DNA of 64,000 nt from CBDBIK01 sp965206145 (GCA_965206145.1 CBDBIK010000009.1:62001-126000); one strand, 5' to 3'. Shown: positions 1 to 8,598, counted from the stretch's first letter. Numbers and translations: made by a program. The notes: generated by a model from the sequence alone, not told the origin.

Positions 1-500
1 ACGCCAGTCGTCGTCTCCTCGGAGACCCCACGCACGTCGCGTTTCATCAGTTCCTCGTGATGTTCGTGCAGAACCCTGGTGAGATCACCGCCATCATCAA
101 GGATGAGATTGGGTGTCCATCCGCCCGGACCTGCGATCGTGCGATCGATGCACCACCAGAATTCTTTCTCGGTTTCCCCCTTCCAGGCGAAGACTGGCAC
201 CCCGTGCGCCGCCATCGCGGCAGCAGCATGGTCCTGAGTCGAGAACACGTTGCACGAGCTCCAGCGCACCTCGGCCCCGAGCTCAAGAAGAGTCTCGATT
301 AAGACCGCGGTCTGAATAGTCATGTGAAGGCAGCCGGCGATTCTGGCTCCCTTGAGCGGTTTCTTTTTTCCGTATTCGTCACGCAGAGCCATCAAGCCGG
401 GCATTTCCGTTTCCGCGATTTCAATTTCGCGGCGACCCCACTCGGCGAGGCTGATATCGGCGACCTTGAAGTCGGGTTCGCTGGCGTTGCTCTTGTTCAT
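1..500 (-). CDS. ahcY: Adenosylhomocysteinase, N-terminal part (cut by window edge)
   Basis: S-adenosylhomocysteine hydrolase splits SAH into adenosine and homocysteine in the activated methyl cycle; it is a cytosolic NAD-dependent tetramer. The translation from the ATG at 498-500 shows the family's N-terminal features: a KVADISLAEWGRREIEIAE-like opening, MPGLMALR, the substrate-site stretch GCLHMTIQTAVLIETL at about residues 57-72, GAEVRWSSCNVFSTQDHAAAA, and WWCIDRTI followed by LILDDGGDLT. About 166 residues are present; the NAD-binding domain and C terminus lie beyond base 1. The gene follows a degraded ptsH on the same strand. An HPr gene just before ahcY is a common alphaproteobacterial order. 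No SAH or SAM riboswitch was recognised upstream. Confidence 0.95.
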   Translation of the reverse strand, partial: MNKSNASEPDFKVADISLAEWGRREIEIAETEMPGLMALRDEYGKKKPLKGARIAGCLHMTIQTAVLIETLLELGAEVRWSSCNVFSTQDHAAAAMAAHGVPVFAWKGETEKEFWWCIDRTIAGPGGWTPNLILDDGGDLTRVLHEHHEELMKRDVRGVSEETTTG

Positions 501-539
501 AGCGATGACGATTCCTTCCGTGAGCGACAATGAGGATCG

Positions 540-800
540 CCACGCTTTCGCGCCAGAGCTCCGCGCCAAAGAGGTCTCTGACAAGCTCTCTGCAGGGCTT
601 CGGCTCGGATTTCGAACTCCTTGCCGAAAACCGCGGAAAACGCGAACAAGCCTACGGTCGAGGACCCTCTCGCCATCATACTGCCGAAATTCACGACGGC
701 ACGGGCAGCAAACCGGAAGCGGTTGTGACAAAACTTGCCGCCGTGCGGGCTGGAGGTCATGAAGGTTGCGGACCTTGGCACGAGTAAGTGACGATCGGCC
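540..800 (-). pseudogene. ptsH: Degraded HPr phosphocarrier gene (ptsH remnant)
   Basis: HPr normally relays phosphate from enzyme I to EIIA proteins through a conserved histidine. No frame is open across this stretch, but three minus-strand frames join into an HPr-like protein. One gives ARTAASFVTTASG (near 753-714). The next gives FAARAVVNFG, then MARGSSTVGLFAF matching the regulatory Ser46 region, then FGKEFEIRAEALQ. A third gives LVRDLFGAELWRE (near 590-550). The expected GLHAR active-site motif is reduced to CTCCAGCCCGC, which destroys the catalytic His codon. At least three indels are needed (near 755, 712 and 590), so sequencing error is unlikely. Its place between ptsN and ahcY supports the identity. 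The ends given are approximate. Confidence 0.68.
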
Positions 801-881
801 TTCTCGGAGAAGAATCTCTTTCAGGCGTTCGCCCGATGAAACAGTCAGTACCATCTGTGGTGACGCAGATCTTTGCGTACG

Positions 882-1343
882 TCATTTTTCTCCAATCCCA
901 TCGACGGTAAGCAAGGCGTGGAGAGAGGCCTCGTCAGACGTTCCGCGGAGTTTTTCTCGCATTTCCGCATCCCGCAAGATCCTTGAAATTCCGGAAAGGG
1001 CGGCAAGGTGGCTCGTCCCTTCCTGATCGGGAGCGAGTAGGCAGAACACAAGGTCCACCGGTTGGCCATCAGCCGCATCGAACGGGATCGGTTCAGAAAG
1101 GCGGGCGAATACGCCGCACAGGGATTCGAGATTGGCAAGTTTTGCGTGTGGCAGCGCCACTCCGTCGCCGAACCCTGTCGGGCCGAGTCGTTCACGGTCG
1201 GCCAGTGCCTGGAAAATTTCTTTGCCATCGAGACCAGTGATCTCGGCGGCGCGTTGCGCCAACCCTTGAAGAACCTGCTTCTTGCTGTTGGCGCGAATGC
1301 GCGAAATAATTCCCTCGCCGGAAAGAAAGCTTCCTGGGGACAT
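882..1343 (-). CDS. ptsN: PTS IIA-like nitrogen-regulatory protein PtsN (EIIA-Ntr)
   Basis: EIIA-Ntr is the output protein of the nitrogen-related phosphotransferase system. It receives phosphate on one histidine and regulates potassium, nitrogen and envelope functions by protein contact. The ATG at 1341-1343 gives 153 residues, the usual family length; the longer open frame upstream adds a segment unlike the family. Visible are an ADRERLGPTGFGDGVALPHAK-type segment carrying the phosphorylatable His in GVALPHAK, then PFDAADGQPVDLVFCLLAPD and HLAALSGISRILRD. It lies downstream of rpoN, as is usual, but hpf is missing between them and a promoter-like site lies about 100 bases upstream, so it is probably transcribed on its own. 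The neighbouring HPr gene is broken, so the source of its phosphate must be elsewhere. Confidence 0.93.
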   Translation of the reverse strand: MSPGSFLSGEGIISRIRANSKKQVLQGLAQRAAEITGLDGKEIFQALADRERLGPTGFGDGVALPHAKLANLESLCGVFARLSEPIPFDAADGQPVDLVFCLLAPDQEGTSHLAALSGISRILRDAEMREKLRGTSDEASLHALLTVDGIGEK

Positions 1344-1438
1344 CAAGCACTCCGCACACGCAGACTCCCAGCGACACGGGAACAAATGTGCCTCTCAGAG
1401 CCCGAAAGTCATGAATTGGGGGCGAGGGAACGCGACCT

Positions 1439-1467
1439 TATGTATGCGCACTACCTGTAGCTGTCAA
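1439..1467 (-). promoter_or_regulatory. Candidate sigma-70 promoter for ptsN
   Basis: Read on the minus strand, a perfect TTGACA (-35; plus-strand 1462-1467) is separated by 17 bases from TACATA (-10; plus-strand 1439-1444). It points at ptsN, whose ATG is about 100 bases downstream. The -10 is only a half match, so this is a moderate call. Confidence 0.45.
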
Positions 1468-2013
1468 CAAATCTGAACCTTCGTCCATGTCCTGTGTTGC
1501 GTTGTGGGCGAACACATGCGTAGGAAATTATATATCTAGGTGCTCAAAATTCATGAAACCGATTGATATACAAGGCCGAATCACAAATATTTCCCTTTTG
1601 CTCAGAAGGGATGTTTATTCGGAAAAAGCATTGCAATGCCCTCTTCGCAAGCGAAAACGTTTCGACAGGCGACCTAACGGCTTCTACCAGGCGAGCGAAT
1701 TAAGACTTCCGACCTGCGGGCTGTGTCCGCCTATATCAGCCAGACCTGCCATGCCTGCGAAGAGAAGGATTGAAGGGGGACAGGCGATGGATGCGTTGGG
1801 TGGTGAAACTTCACCGGAAACCGGGCCGAAAAACTCACCTCGATCTATTCGATAAGAAGGAACGGCGTTAGCCGATCCTGTGAACCGTGAACACGACATA
1901 CAGGTGCCCGCATGATGTAGGCACTTAATAAGTACGTTAAGTCCCCATGCGCAGATGGCCGCACCTGCGAGAGCAAACCATCAAAACCACGAGCGTGACA
2001 GGGCGATTGTGAA
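1468..2013 (-). other. Non-coding stretch between rpoN and ptsN, without hpf
   Basis: No gene could be supported here on either strand. The part around 1490-1640 is clearly richer in A and T than its surroundings. In many alphaproteobacteria the ribosome hibernation factor gene hpf sits exactly here, but no HPF-like reading was found even allowing for frameshifts. Short open patches occur on the plus strand near 1690-1860, including one ending in a basic KLHRKPGRKTHLDLF-like stretch. They have stops close upstream and no recognisable family. Confidence 0.5.
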
Positions 2014-3369
2014 TCATCTTGAATTCCCTTTTCTTTTTGATGCCGACGGAATCCCCATCAGGCCCCGGTACTTGGCAACCGTGCGACGGGCGATCAGGAT
2101 TCCCTGACTCTCGAGTCGCAACGCTATCTCCCGGTCGGAAAGCGCCTCGTTGCCCGCCTCGCTCACGAGATTCTTGATCCGCTCCTGCACCGCCCCCGAG
2201 GAGTGACCTCCCCCGCCGCTGGTCGAGCGGAGCCGAACATCGAGAAACGAACGGAAGGGGATCATCCCGCGAGGCGTCATCATGGTCTTGTTCGCAACGA
2301 CCCGACTCACTGTGCTCCCGTGGAGACCGGCCAGTTCCGCGATCTCGCGCAGAACTAGGGGGCGTCGCGCCCGGGTTCCTGTGCGCAGAAATCCATCCTG
2401 GAGGCGGATAAGAAGGTTCGCAATCCGGAAAACCGTGCGCGCTCGTTGCCGGAGTGAGCGCACAAGCCAGGATGCCTCACTCCACCGTTGAGAGAGGTAA
2501 TCCACGTCGCTTTTCGAGTGAACCCGGGAGCGTGCGTCCTGATAGCCTGCTCGATCCGCAAACACGCGCGGGAAAGCCGTGGAATTGAGCTCGACCCGCC
2601 ACCCATTCCCGCTCTCCTCCACGAGCACGTCGGGCACGATCGGTGCCGCTAGCGCGCCGCCGATGGCGAGTCCCGGTCGGGGATCGAGGGAACGGATCTC
2701 TTCCAGCATCTCTCGCAAGACTTCCGTACCGATGCCAATTTCCGCTGCAAGCACTGCCTCATTCCCTTCAGCCACCCGGTCGAGACGTTCGAGAAGCGCT
2801 CGCATCGGCTTGTTCAGCCGCCCCCGGTCGGCAAGTTGGAGCGAAAGACACTCAGCGAGGCTGCGTGCAAAAACACCAGGCGGATCGACTTGCTGGAGGC
2901 GGAGAAGGATTTTTTCCACCTCGTCCGGTTCGACACCCGCATCAAACGCGACTACGCGAGGATCAAAGATGATGTAGCCATTGTCGTCGACGAGATCGAT
3001 CAGCAGCGACGCTACGGAACGTTCTTCGGGCGTTCGGAAATCAACTCCGGCCTGTGCCGACAGGTAGTCACGCAGGTTTATCGTGGCACTCACCTCGATA
3101 TCCCCGCGGCGAAATCCTTCACTGCGAGGCTGTCCCCAGGAAACGTCCGCGACATTTCGGGAATCGAACGTACCGATATCGGATGCCGAGGAAGTCGGCG
3201 GCGGTTCCGGTTCGGAAGTGTCGAGAAGCGGATTGGCCTCGATGCGCTCGGCAACCGTGCGGTGTAGGTCCGCCGTCGAGTGCTGAAGAAGCTGTACTGA
3301 GGCTTGGAGTTCCGCCGTGAGCGCCGGGCGTTGCCGGAGGGTGATTTTCAGGCCGGGGCCAGGTGCCAC
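2014..3369 (-). CDS. rpoN: RNA polymerase sigma-54 factor RpoN
   Basis: Sigma-54 directs RNA polymerase to -24/-12 promoters and needs AAA+ activators; its regulon typically covers nitrogen, carbon and motility genes. The 451-residue product has the glutamine/leucine-rich activator-interacting region I at the N terminus (LKITLRQRPALTAELQASVQ), a short acidic linker, the core-binding region, and near the C terminus the RpoN box, read as ARRTVAKYRGLMGIPSASKR. The start is a GTG 11 bases after the lptB stop, preceded by GCGAGG. It is somewhat shorter than the usual 480-500 residues. It follows kdsD-lptC-lptA-lptB on the same strand, the standard proteobacterial order. Confidence 0.95.
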   Translation of the reverse strand: MAPGPGLKITLRQRPALTAELQASVQLLQHSTADLHRTVAERIEANPLLDTSEPEPPPTSSASDIGTFDSRNVADVSWGQPRSEGFRRGDIEVSATINLRDYLSAQAGVDFRTPEERSVASLLIDLVDDNGYIIFDPRVVAFDAGVEPDEVEKILLRLQQVDPPGVFARSLAECLSLQLADRGRLNKPMRALLERLDRVAEGNEAVLAAEIGIGTEVLREMLEEIRSLDPRPGLAIGGALAAPIVPDVLVEESGNGWRVELNSTAFPRVFADRAGYQDARSRVHSKSDVDYLSQRWSEASWLVRSLRQRARTVFRIANLLIRLQDGFLRTGTRARRPLVLREIAELAGLHGSTVSRVVANKTMMTPRGMIPFRSFLDVRLRSTSGGGGHSSGAVQERIKNLVSEAGNEALSDREIALRLESQGILIARRTVAKYRGLMGIPSASKRKGNSR

Positions 3370-3380
3370 GGCAGGCCTCG

Positions 3381-4148
3381 CTACATGCGAAACCGCTCGC
3401 CGAGGTAGACTCGGCGAACGTTTTCGTTCTCGATGATCTCTGAGGATGTGCCCTGGGCAAGCACGCGGCCGTCATGAAGGATGTAGGCGCGATCAACGAT
3501 GCCGAGGGCCTCGCGGACGTTGTGATCCGTGATCAGGACGCCGATCCCGTGGTCCTTGATGTGCACGATCATGTCGCGCATTTCGCCGACGAAAATCGGA
3601 TCGATGCCGGCAAGCGGTTCATCGAGAAGCATGTAACGAGGACGGCATGCGAGCGCTCGGGCGATCTCGACTCGGCGACGCTCGCCCCCCGACAAAACCT
3701 GCGCGGCCGTGTGGCGAACGGAAAGAAGCGAGAACTCTGTGAGGAGTTCCTCGAGCGTTTCCTCACGCTTGGAAGCACGTTCGACGGTTGTCTCAAGAGC
3801 CGAGCGAATGTTGTTCTCGACCGTCATGTTGCGGAAAACCGAAGGTTGCTGAGGCAGATAACCGATTCCGTAGCGGGCGCGCCGATAAAGAGGCCAACCA
3901 GTGATGTTCACGCCGTCGAGCCGGACAGTGCCGGAATCGGCGGTACGAATGCCGCTGAGTACATGGAACGTCGTGGTCTTGCCCGCTCCGTTCGGACCCA
4001 AGAGAGCCACCACTTCACCCCGTGAAAGCTGAAGCGAAACATTGTCAACGACGAGGTGCCGTTTGATCCGGTAGGAGATCCCTTCGGCGATAAGGCCTTC
4101 GTCGCCCTCGATAACGCGAAAATCAGGAGACGGTGTCTGCATGCTCAT
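3381..4148 (-). CDS. lptB: LPS export ABC transporter ATP-binding protein LptB
   Basis: LptB is the cytoplasmic ATPase dimer that, with LptFG, extracts lipopolysaccharide from the inner membrane and pushes it along the LptC-LptA bridge. The 255 residues contain Walker A GPNGAGKTT near residue 50, the Q-loop segment GYLPQQPSVFR, the ABC signature LSGGERRRVEIARALA, Walker B YMLLDEPLAGIDP and the H-loop in VLITDHNVREAL, all in family order. The reading frame begins directly after the lptA stop (TAG then ATG). A second ATG two codons on could also be used. It is the third gene of the lptC-lptA-lptB run and lies 11 bases before rpoN. Confidence 0.97.
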   Translation of the reverse strand: MSMQTPSPDFRVIEGDEGLIAEGISYRIKRHLVVDNVSLQLSRGEVVALLGPNGAGKTTTFHVLSGIRTADSGTVRLDGVNITGWPLYRRARYGIGYLPQQPSVFRNMTVENNIRSALETTVERASKREETLEELLTEFSLLSVRHTAAQVLSGGERRRVEIARALACRPRYMLLDEPLAGIDPIFVGEMRDMIVHIKDHGIGVLITDHNVREALGIVDRAYILHDGRVLAQGTSSEIIENENVRRVYLGERFRM

Positions 4149-4643
4149 CTATTCGTCTGAACTGTCAGCTTCGAACGTCACGGCCGCACGGTTATCGTCG
4201 TTTCCAGCGATCTCGCTCACACCGGTCTCGAAATTGATCGTAAGCGTATCGCCGGAAATCTTGCTGTCTCCACGAAGCAGGAGAACATTGCCCGTGAGTG
4301 CCAGCAATCCCGTCGAAAGGTCGTAATTTCCCCGTTGTCCGTGAGCACTTTCAGTCGGCGTCTCGTAAGAGACGTTCCCCTCTACCTCGATAAGGTGGAT
4401 TTCAGAGATACTGCCATCTTCGCCTCGCTGGGCGTGGGCGATGATCGTGTCGGCGTGAAGTCGCTTCTCCTCCTGTTCGACGACCGCATTCCCTGTGGCG
4501 CGCGCAGTGCCGTTTTTTTCATCCCACTGCATGTTGTCGGCGGTGATCTGGATCGAATCCTCGTCCGCTGCCCAAGCAGCGGCACAAAAACCAAGGCCGA
4601 CGAGGATCACAGAGACCCTGACGAAGAAATTCCAACCGGTCAT
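4149..4643 (-). CDS. lptA: Periplasmic LPS-bridge protein LptA
   Basis: LptA is the soluble periplasmic beta-jellyroll protein that bridges LptC to LptD for LPS transport to the outer membrane. The 164-residue product opens with a signal peptide (hydrophobic stretch to residue 23, cleavage likely at AAWA-AD). It then shows the OstA/LptA repeat pattern: ITADNMQWDEKNGTARATGNAVVEQ, then LHADTIIAHA, then YDLSTGLLALTGNVLLLRGDSKISGDTL in successive strands. Its ATG overlaps the lptC stop in an ATGA (4640-4643), which fixes the start and suggests translational coupling. The acidic C-terminal tail is short. Length is slightly below the E. coli protein (185). Confidence 0.9.
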   Translation of the reverse strand: MTGWNFFVRVSVILVGLGFCAAAWAADEDSIQITADNMQWDEKNGTARATGNAVVEQEEKRLHADTIIAHAQRGEDGSISEIHLIEVEGNVSYETPTESAHGQRGNYDLSTGLLALTGNVLLLRGDSKISGDTLTINFETGVSEIAGNDDNRAAVTFEADSSDE

Positions 4644-5299
4644 TGTGTTGGTAATTCCCGGATCCTGAGAACCGGCCTTCCCGTGAGCTCGAGAAGCCCC
4701 TCGGCGGGCCTGTAATGAAATGCCTGAGCTTCCATGTCTCCCCAGGGACCGTGGATACTCACGGGTGCATCGCTCTTAGCGATTCCCCGCCCAACGTCGT
4801 ATTCAGCGGACGTGGCCTCAACCACGGTGCCCCACTGGATGCCCATGCGAATATTTCCGTTGAGAATCGCACGACGTTCCGACACATCATATCGCCCCTC
4901 TCTCGCTTCTAGTGTCACTTCCTTACCTTTCCGATCATAGAAAGAGGCCTTAAGACCGTCCAGATAGATAACGTGCTTGGCACCGTGATTTTCAAAGGCC
5001 CGGCGCGCGGAGATTTCATAGCGATAGCCGTTAGCGTCGATTCCAACGAGGCGGGGATCCGTCATTTCATTGCGCGGAAGAATCTGCCCTTGGTCGGGAA
5101 CGGAATCGGCCTTCTGGTTGGGCGCTCCCGAACCCCACAGGAACACCAGGACAAGGAAACACAGCCCAGCAAACAATAAGCTCACCTTGATCGCGATGAG
5201 AAGGAATCGGCGGGAACGAGGAGAGTTGCGAACGCTGGCATGCTGGCGATTTGCCCAACTCTGAATGAAATCCGAACCCGGTAGAGGAGTCGTGGTCAT
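4640..5299 (-). CDS. lptC: LPS export membrane anchor LptC
   Basis: LptC is the bitopic inner-membrane protein that hands LPS from LptBFG to LptA. From the ATG at 5297-5299 the product is 219 residues: a short cytoplasmic N terminus, one transmembrane helix (about residues 33-56, LLIAIKVSLLFAGLCFLVLV), then a periplasmic domain with the LptC/OstA strand pattern (EMTDPRLVGIDANGYRYEISA, EGRYDVSERRAILNGNIRMG). I chose this start over one seven codons upstream because it overlaps the kdsD stop as ATGA (5296-5299), the spacing used throughout this operon. The lptA start in turn overlaps its own stop. Confidence 0.88.
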   Translation of the reverse strand: MTTTPLPGSDFIQSWANRQHASVRNSPRSRRFLLIAIKVSLLFAGLCFLVLVFLWGSGAPNQKADSVPDQGQILPRNEMTDPRLVGIDANGYRYEISARRAFENHGAKHVIYLDGLKASFYDRKGKEVTLEAREGRYDVSERRAILNGNIRMGIQWGTVVEATSAEYDVGRGIAKSDAPVSIHGPWGDMEAQAFHYRPAEGLLELTGRPVLRIRELPTQ

Positions 5300-6297
5300 G
5301 CAATTCCCGCACGCACGCAATCGTGCATGTGAAGCGCCCCCAGGGGACGCGATTCCTCGTCGACAACGAACAGACTCATGATCTCATGTTCGTTCATGAT
5401 CGCAAGTGCTTCTCCACCGAATGCCTCAGGTGCGATCGTCACTGGATTGGCGGTCATCACTTCCCGTGTTTTCAGGGCAAGAAGACCAGGCTGCATGTGT
5501 CGCCGGAGGTCACCGTCGGTAACGATTCCCGCAAGACACCCGTCAACGTTCACGACTCCTGCGCATCCCAGACCCTTCGCACTCATCTCAATCACAGTGT
5601 TTTCCATCAGCGCGTCCTCGGAAACGAGCGGCAGTTCCTCCTTGCCGTGCATGAGGTCGGAAACGTGAACCAGCCGATTTCCGAGTCGGCCTCCAGGATG
5701 AAACACCCGGAAATCGGCGGCGGTGAACCCTTTACGCTCCATAAGGGCTGCGGCGAGCGCATCACCCGCCACGATCGCAAGCGTCGTGGAAACTGTGGGA
5801 GCAAGCCCGATCGGGCAGGCTTCGGGTACGTCGGGTAAGACGAGTGCTACATTGGCCGTGGAGGCCAACGTGCTGGTTGCTCCTCCGGTCGCGGCGACGA
5901 GCGGAATTCCAAAGCGGTGTGCATAGTCGAGCAGGTTTGAAAGTTCCGGCGTCTCGCCGGAATTGGAGAAAGCAAGAACTGAATCTCCGTCGGCAATCAT
6001 GCCGAGATCACCGTGGCTCGCCTCGGCAGCATGGACAAAATGCGCAGGTGTGCCAGTAGAAGCCAGCGTTGCAGCCACTTTGCGGGCGATGTGGCCCGAT
6101 TTGCCCATTCCTGTGACGACCACACGGCCGCGCGTCTCGGCCAGTATCTCCACCGCGCGCAAGAATGATTCTCCGAGATCGCCTGCAAGCGCATTTCCAA
6201 ACGCATCCAGTGCCTCGCGCTCGGCGTGCACCACCCGGCAGGCGACATCAAGGGCGTTAATCGACCTCTTGGGCTGGGCGTCGGTTGCCATTGTCAT
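5296..6297 (-). CDS. kdsD: Arabinose-5-phosphate isomerase KdsD
   Basis: KdsD converts ribulose 5-phosphate to arabinose 5-phosphate, the first committed step toward Kdo, the inner sugar of LPS. The 333 residues consist of an N-terminal SIS sugar-isomerase domain (GRVVVTGMGKSGHIARKVAA near residues 57-76, HAAEASHGDLGMI, FSNSGETPEL) followed by two CBS domains (LVHVSDLMHGKEELPLVS onward, and REVMTANPVTIAPEAFGGEA), the complete family architecture. A second ATG two codons downstream is an equally possible start. It leads kdsD-lptC-lptA-lptB, so Kdo supply and LPS export are co-transcribed. Confidence 0.95.
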   Translation of the reverse strand: MTMATDAQPKRSINALDVACRVVHAEREALDAFGNALAGDLGESFLRAVEILAETRGRVVVTGMGKSGHIARKVAATLASTGTPAHFVHAAEASHGDLGMIADGDSVLAFSNSGETPELSNLLDYAHRFGIPLVAATGGATSTLASTANVALVLPDVPEACPIGLAPTVSTTLAIVAGDALAAALMERKGFTAADFRVFHPGGRLGNRLVHVSDLMHGKEELPLVSEDALMENTVIEMSAKGLGCAGVVNVDGCLAGIVTDGDLRRHMQPGLLALKTREVMTANPVTIAPEAFGGEALAIMNEHEIMSLFVVDEESRPLGALHMHDCVRAGIA

Positions 6298-6383
6298 GCG
6301 AAAATCTTGCGCGTGTCTGCGAAGAGATTATGCGGGCCGGGCGGTTTCAGACAAAGCGATGGTGTGTATTACCTCGAAAGGGG

Positions 6384-7001
6384 TCATGCGTGGGAGAAAA
6401 TATCCTGCTTCCAACCGCGCAGATCGAGTTCTGCCCGAGCAGGAAGGAAGGTGAAGCACGCCTCGGCAAGAGAGGTTCGTCTCTCCCGGGCCAGCATCTC
6501 GTCAAGAATGGTGCGGAGACGGTGCAGGTGTAGGACGTCGGTTGCAGCGTACTCGCGCTGGTTGTCCGTGAGCGTGTCTGCACCCCAATCAGTCTGTTGC
6601 TGCTGCTTGGAGATGTCGATCGCAAGCAGTTCCCTACAGAGATCCTTGAGGCCGTGCCTTTCAGTGTACGTGCGGGCCAGGCGGGAGGCGAGCTTGGTGC
6701 AATAGACGGGGGCGGTGCGTGCGTCGAGATGCCGGGCCAACATGGCGATGTCAGCACGGGCGAAATGGAAAATCTTGAGGATGCCCGGATCTTCAAGAAG
6801 TCCTTTCAGGCGCGGGGCCTCATCGCTGCCGGGCGGAATACGCACAAGGTGGGCGGTGCCGTCACCAGCCGAAAGCTGAACCAGGCAAAGGCGATCTCGG
6901 TCGGGATTTAGTCCCATCGATTCCGTGTCGACGGCTACGCCGTCGGGAAACGCGAGGCCCTCGGGGATATCGTCTTCGTAAAACGCGATTTTTTTGGACA
7001 T
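6384..7001 (-). CDS. RNase D-like 3'-5' exonuclease (DEDDy family)
   Basis: This looks like a single-domain ribonuclease D relative that trims RNA 3' ends in the cytoplasm. The start at 6999-7001 gives 205 residues, the usual size of the short alphaproteobacterial form; it lacks the C-terminal HRDC domains of E. coli Rnd. The DEDDy motifs can be followed: VAVDTESMGL (Exo I, Asp and Glu), FHFARADIAML (Exo II, Asp), and NQREYAATDVLHLHRL (Exo III, Tyr and Asp). In many alphaproteobacteria this gene sits next to aspS or the lpt genes; here it precedes kdsD by 86 bases. The upstream open frame lacks family similarity, so the later ATG is preferred. Confidence 0.88.
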   Translation of the reverse strand: MSKKIAFYEDDIPEGLAFPDGVAVDTESMGLNPDRDRLCLVQLSAGDGTAHLVRIPPGSDEAPRLKGLLEDPGILKIFHFARADIAMLARHLDARTAPVYCTKLASRLARTYTERHGLKDLCRELLAIDISKQQQQTDWGADTLTDNQREYAATDVLHLHRLRTILDEMLARERRTSLAEACFTFLPARAELDLRGWKQDIFSHA

Positions 7002-7032
7002 CAGGCGGTTTTCTGCGCGGGAAGGTTCACGA

Positions 7033-8598
7033 TTAGGGCATTCGCCCGCGCTCGGCAAGGAAATCCGACCACACCTGCGCACACGCATCTCCTGCTCCAG
7101 GGATCAAAACATAGGCAAGCGAGAACTCGCGCTCCGGTGCACCGATCAATGGCGCAGAGAGCATCTCGGTGGGAGGCAAGGCATCCTGGCCAAGAGCTGT
7201 GAGCAGCAACGTCTCGAGTACGGGATCGATTCCCTCCTGGCCTAGACGCCAGAGCATGAGGCATGCACCGCCAGTGGAAAAGTCCAATCCAACCCAGCTC
7301 GGATTCCGGCTGGAAAGGACTCGCGCGGTGGGAAAATGGACTTTCAGGTTGCCGGCGATGTCGTGTTCAGACGCGATGATCGTGCCCCTTCTGAACCCCC
7401 GCTCCTCCAGCATCCCGGCAAAGGACGCCACGGGTAGGTAGGCACGGCAATTCCCACACCGGGACGGTGCCAACGAATCAACTGCAAACCGGGCAACGAC
7501 GGCGAATAGGCAGACAATGGCGAGAACGGCAAGAAAATTTCTGCCCCGCTTCCAGGAAGGCGGTTCGGGAAAGGCGGCGAACAACACGAGCGGAAGGAGT
7601 AGGAACGGCACATGGAGCCAGCGTGCTTTCAGGTGCGTCGCTTCCATCGCCGTTGCAGCGACAAGGACGACGACAAACCCAATCGCAATCGTGCGTGCGA
7701 GTACGCGCCGATGTTCAAAGGAATCGTCCTTGCTTGGACTCCAGACGCGGAAAAGCGCCGGGATCGTGCAGGCCGACAGAATGACGAAAGGAGCCAAGTA
7801 TTCGACCGTCTTGAGTAGCACGATACCTGGCGCAACAAGCAGGCCACCACCATCTGGAGAGGGCCGAAATACGGATACAGTGCCAGCAATGGGATCGTGT
7901 CCGTGGCTTGCAAGCCAGAACAAATGCGGTGAAATGACAAGTACCGCCACGAGGAGAGTGAGCAGCATCTGCGGGCGAAAAATGCGCTTTCGCACTTTGG
8001 GAAGCGACAGCACAGCGAACACACCAGCAAGCGCAAGTACCGCGAAGCTGTACTTGGCAAGGAATCCGACCCCAACGGCAACACCCAGGAAGACGAAGTC
8101 GACGGTGCAGCCTTTCTCGGCGGCACGGAGATAGAAGTGGACGCTGGCGGCGATGGAAACGGCGAGAAGGGTGGTGTGCGTGAGATCGTGATGCCAGTAG
8201 AAGGAAAAAACGTAAAAGAAAAGGTAGGAAAACGTTGCCAGGGACGCGATTCGGGGATCACCGCAAAGACGACGAGCGGCGAGCCACGTGAACAGCAGGA
8301 ACAGGAACTGGAGCCCAAGACGAATAAAAACATGGCTGGCCAGACCATGACCGAAGACGCCGTTCGCGGTGATGAGAATCCACGTGTAGAGCGGCGGTTG
8401 GGCAAAGCCATAGCCCCCGGCGAACGTTTGAGCAAAGAGTGCTTGTTCGGCATCGTCGTAGCCAAGCGTCGGCGAGAGAACGAAGCGGATCGCAGCGTGG
8501 AGCGTTGCGTAGAGAAGGGACGCCCCCCCCACCCAGCGCCAATCCGAAAGAAGTCGCAAGGCCGGTTCCGGCCAGGAAGCGAGGGCCGGGGAGTTCAT
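7033..8598 (-). CDS. Membrane glycosyltransferase, GT39/ArnT-like
   Basis: A multipass inner-membrane protein of the dolichyl-phosphate-mannose/ArnT (PMT_2) glycosyltransferase type, which would move a sugar from a polyprenyl-phosphate donor to a lipid or protein on the periplasmic side. From the ATG at 8596-8598 the product is 521 residues. The first periplasmic loop has the family motif LGYDDAEQALFAQTFAGGY with the paired acidic residues used as catalytic base and metal contact, then PPLYTWI. About ten hydrophobic segments follow (for instance FSYLFFYVFSFYW and LLTLLVAVLVISPHLF), ending in a soluble C-terminal domain. The adjacent GT2 gene probably makes its polyprenyl-linked donor. The true acceptor is unknown. 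A start 30 codons upstream, overlapping the GT2 gene, is less likely. Confidence 0.82.
   Translation of the reverse strand: MNSPALASWPEPALRLLSDWRWVGGASLLYATLHAAIRFVLSPTLGYDDAEQALFAQTFAGGYGFAQPPLYTWILITANGVFGHGLASHVFIRLGLQFLFLLFTWLAARRLCGDPRIASLATFSYLFFYVFSFYWHHDLTHTTLLAVSIAASVHFYLRAAEKGCTVDFVFLGVAVGVGFLAKYSFAVLALAGVFAVLSLPKVRKRIFRPQMLLTLLVAVLVISPHLFWLASHGHDPIAGTVSVFRPSPDGGGLLVAPGIVLLKTVEYLAPFVILSACTIPALFRVWSPSKDDSFEHRRVLARTIAIGFVVVLVAATAMEATHLKARWLHVPFLLLPLVLFAAFPEPPSWKRGRNFLAVLAIVCLFAVVARFAVDSLAPSRCGNCRAYLPVASFAGMLEERGFRRGTIIASEHDIAGNLKVHFPTARVLSSRNPSWVGLDFSTGGACLMLWRLGQEGIDPVLETLLLTALGQDALPPTEMLSAPLIGAPEREFSLAYVLIPGAGDACAQVWSDFLAERGRMP

Noticed and set aside
500..880. Possible SAH or SAM riboswitch upstream of ahcY
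   Set aside because: The conserved GAGGAGCGCUGC-type core and pairing were not found; the interval is better explained as a broken ptsH.
1487..1855. Plus-strand 122-residue frame in the rpoN-ptsN gap
   Set aside because: No ribosome site, no recognisable family, and composition unlike genuine genes here.
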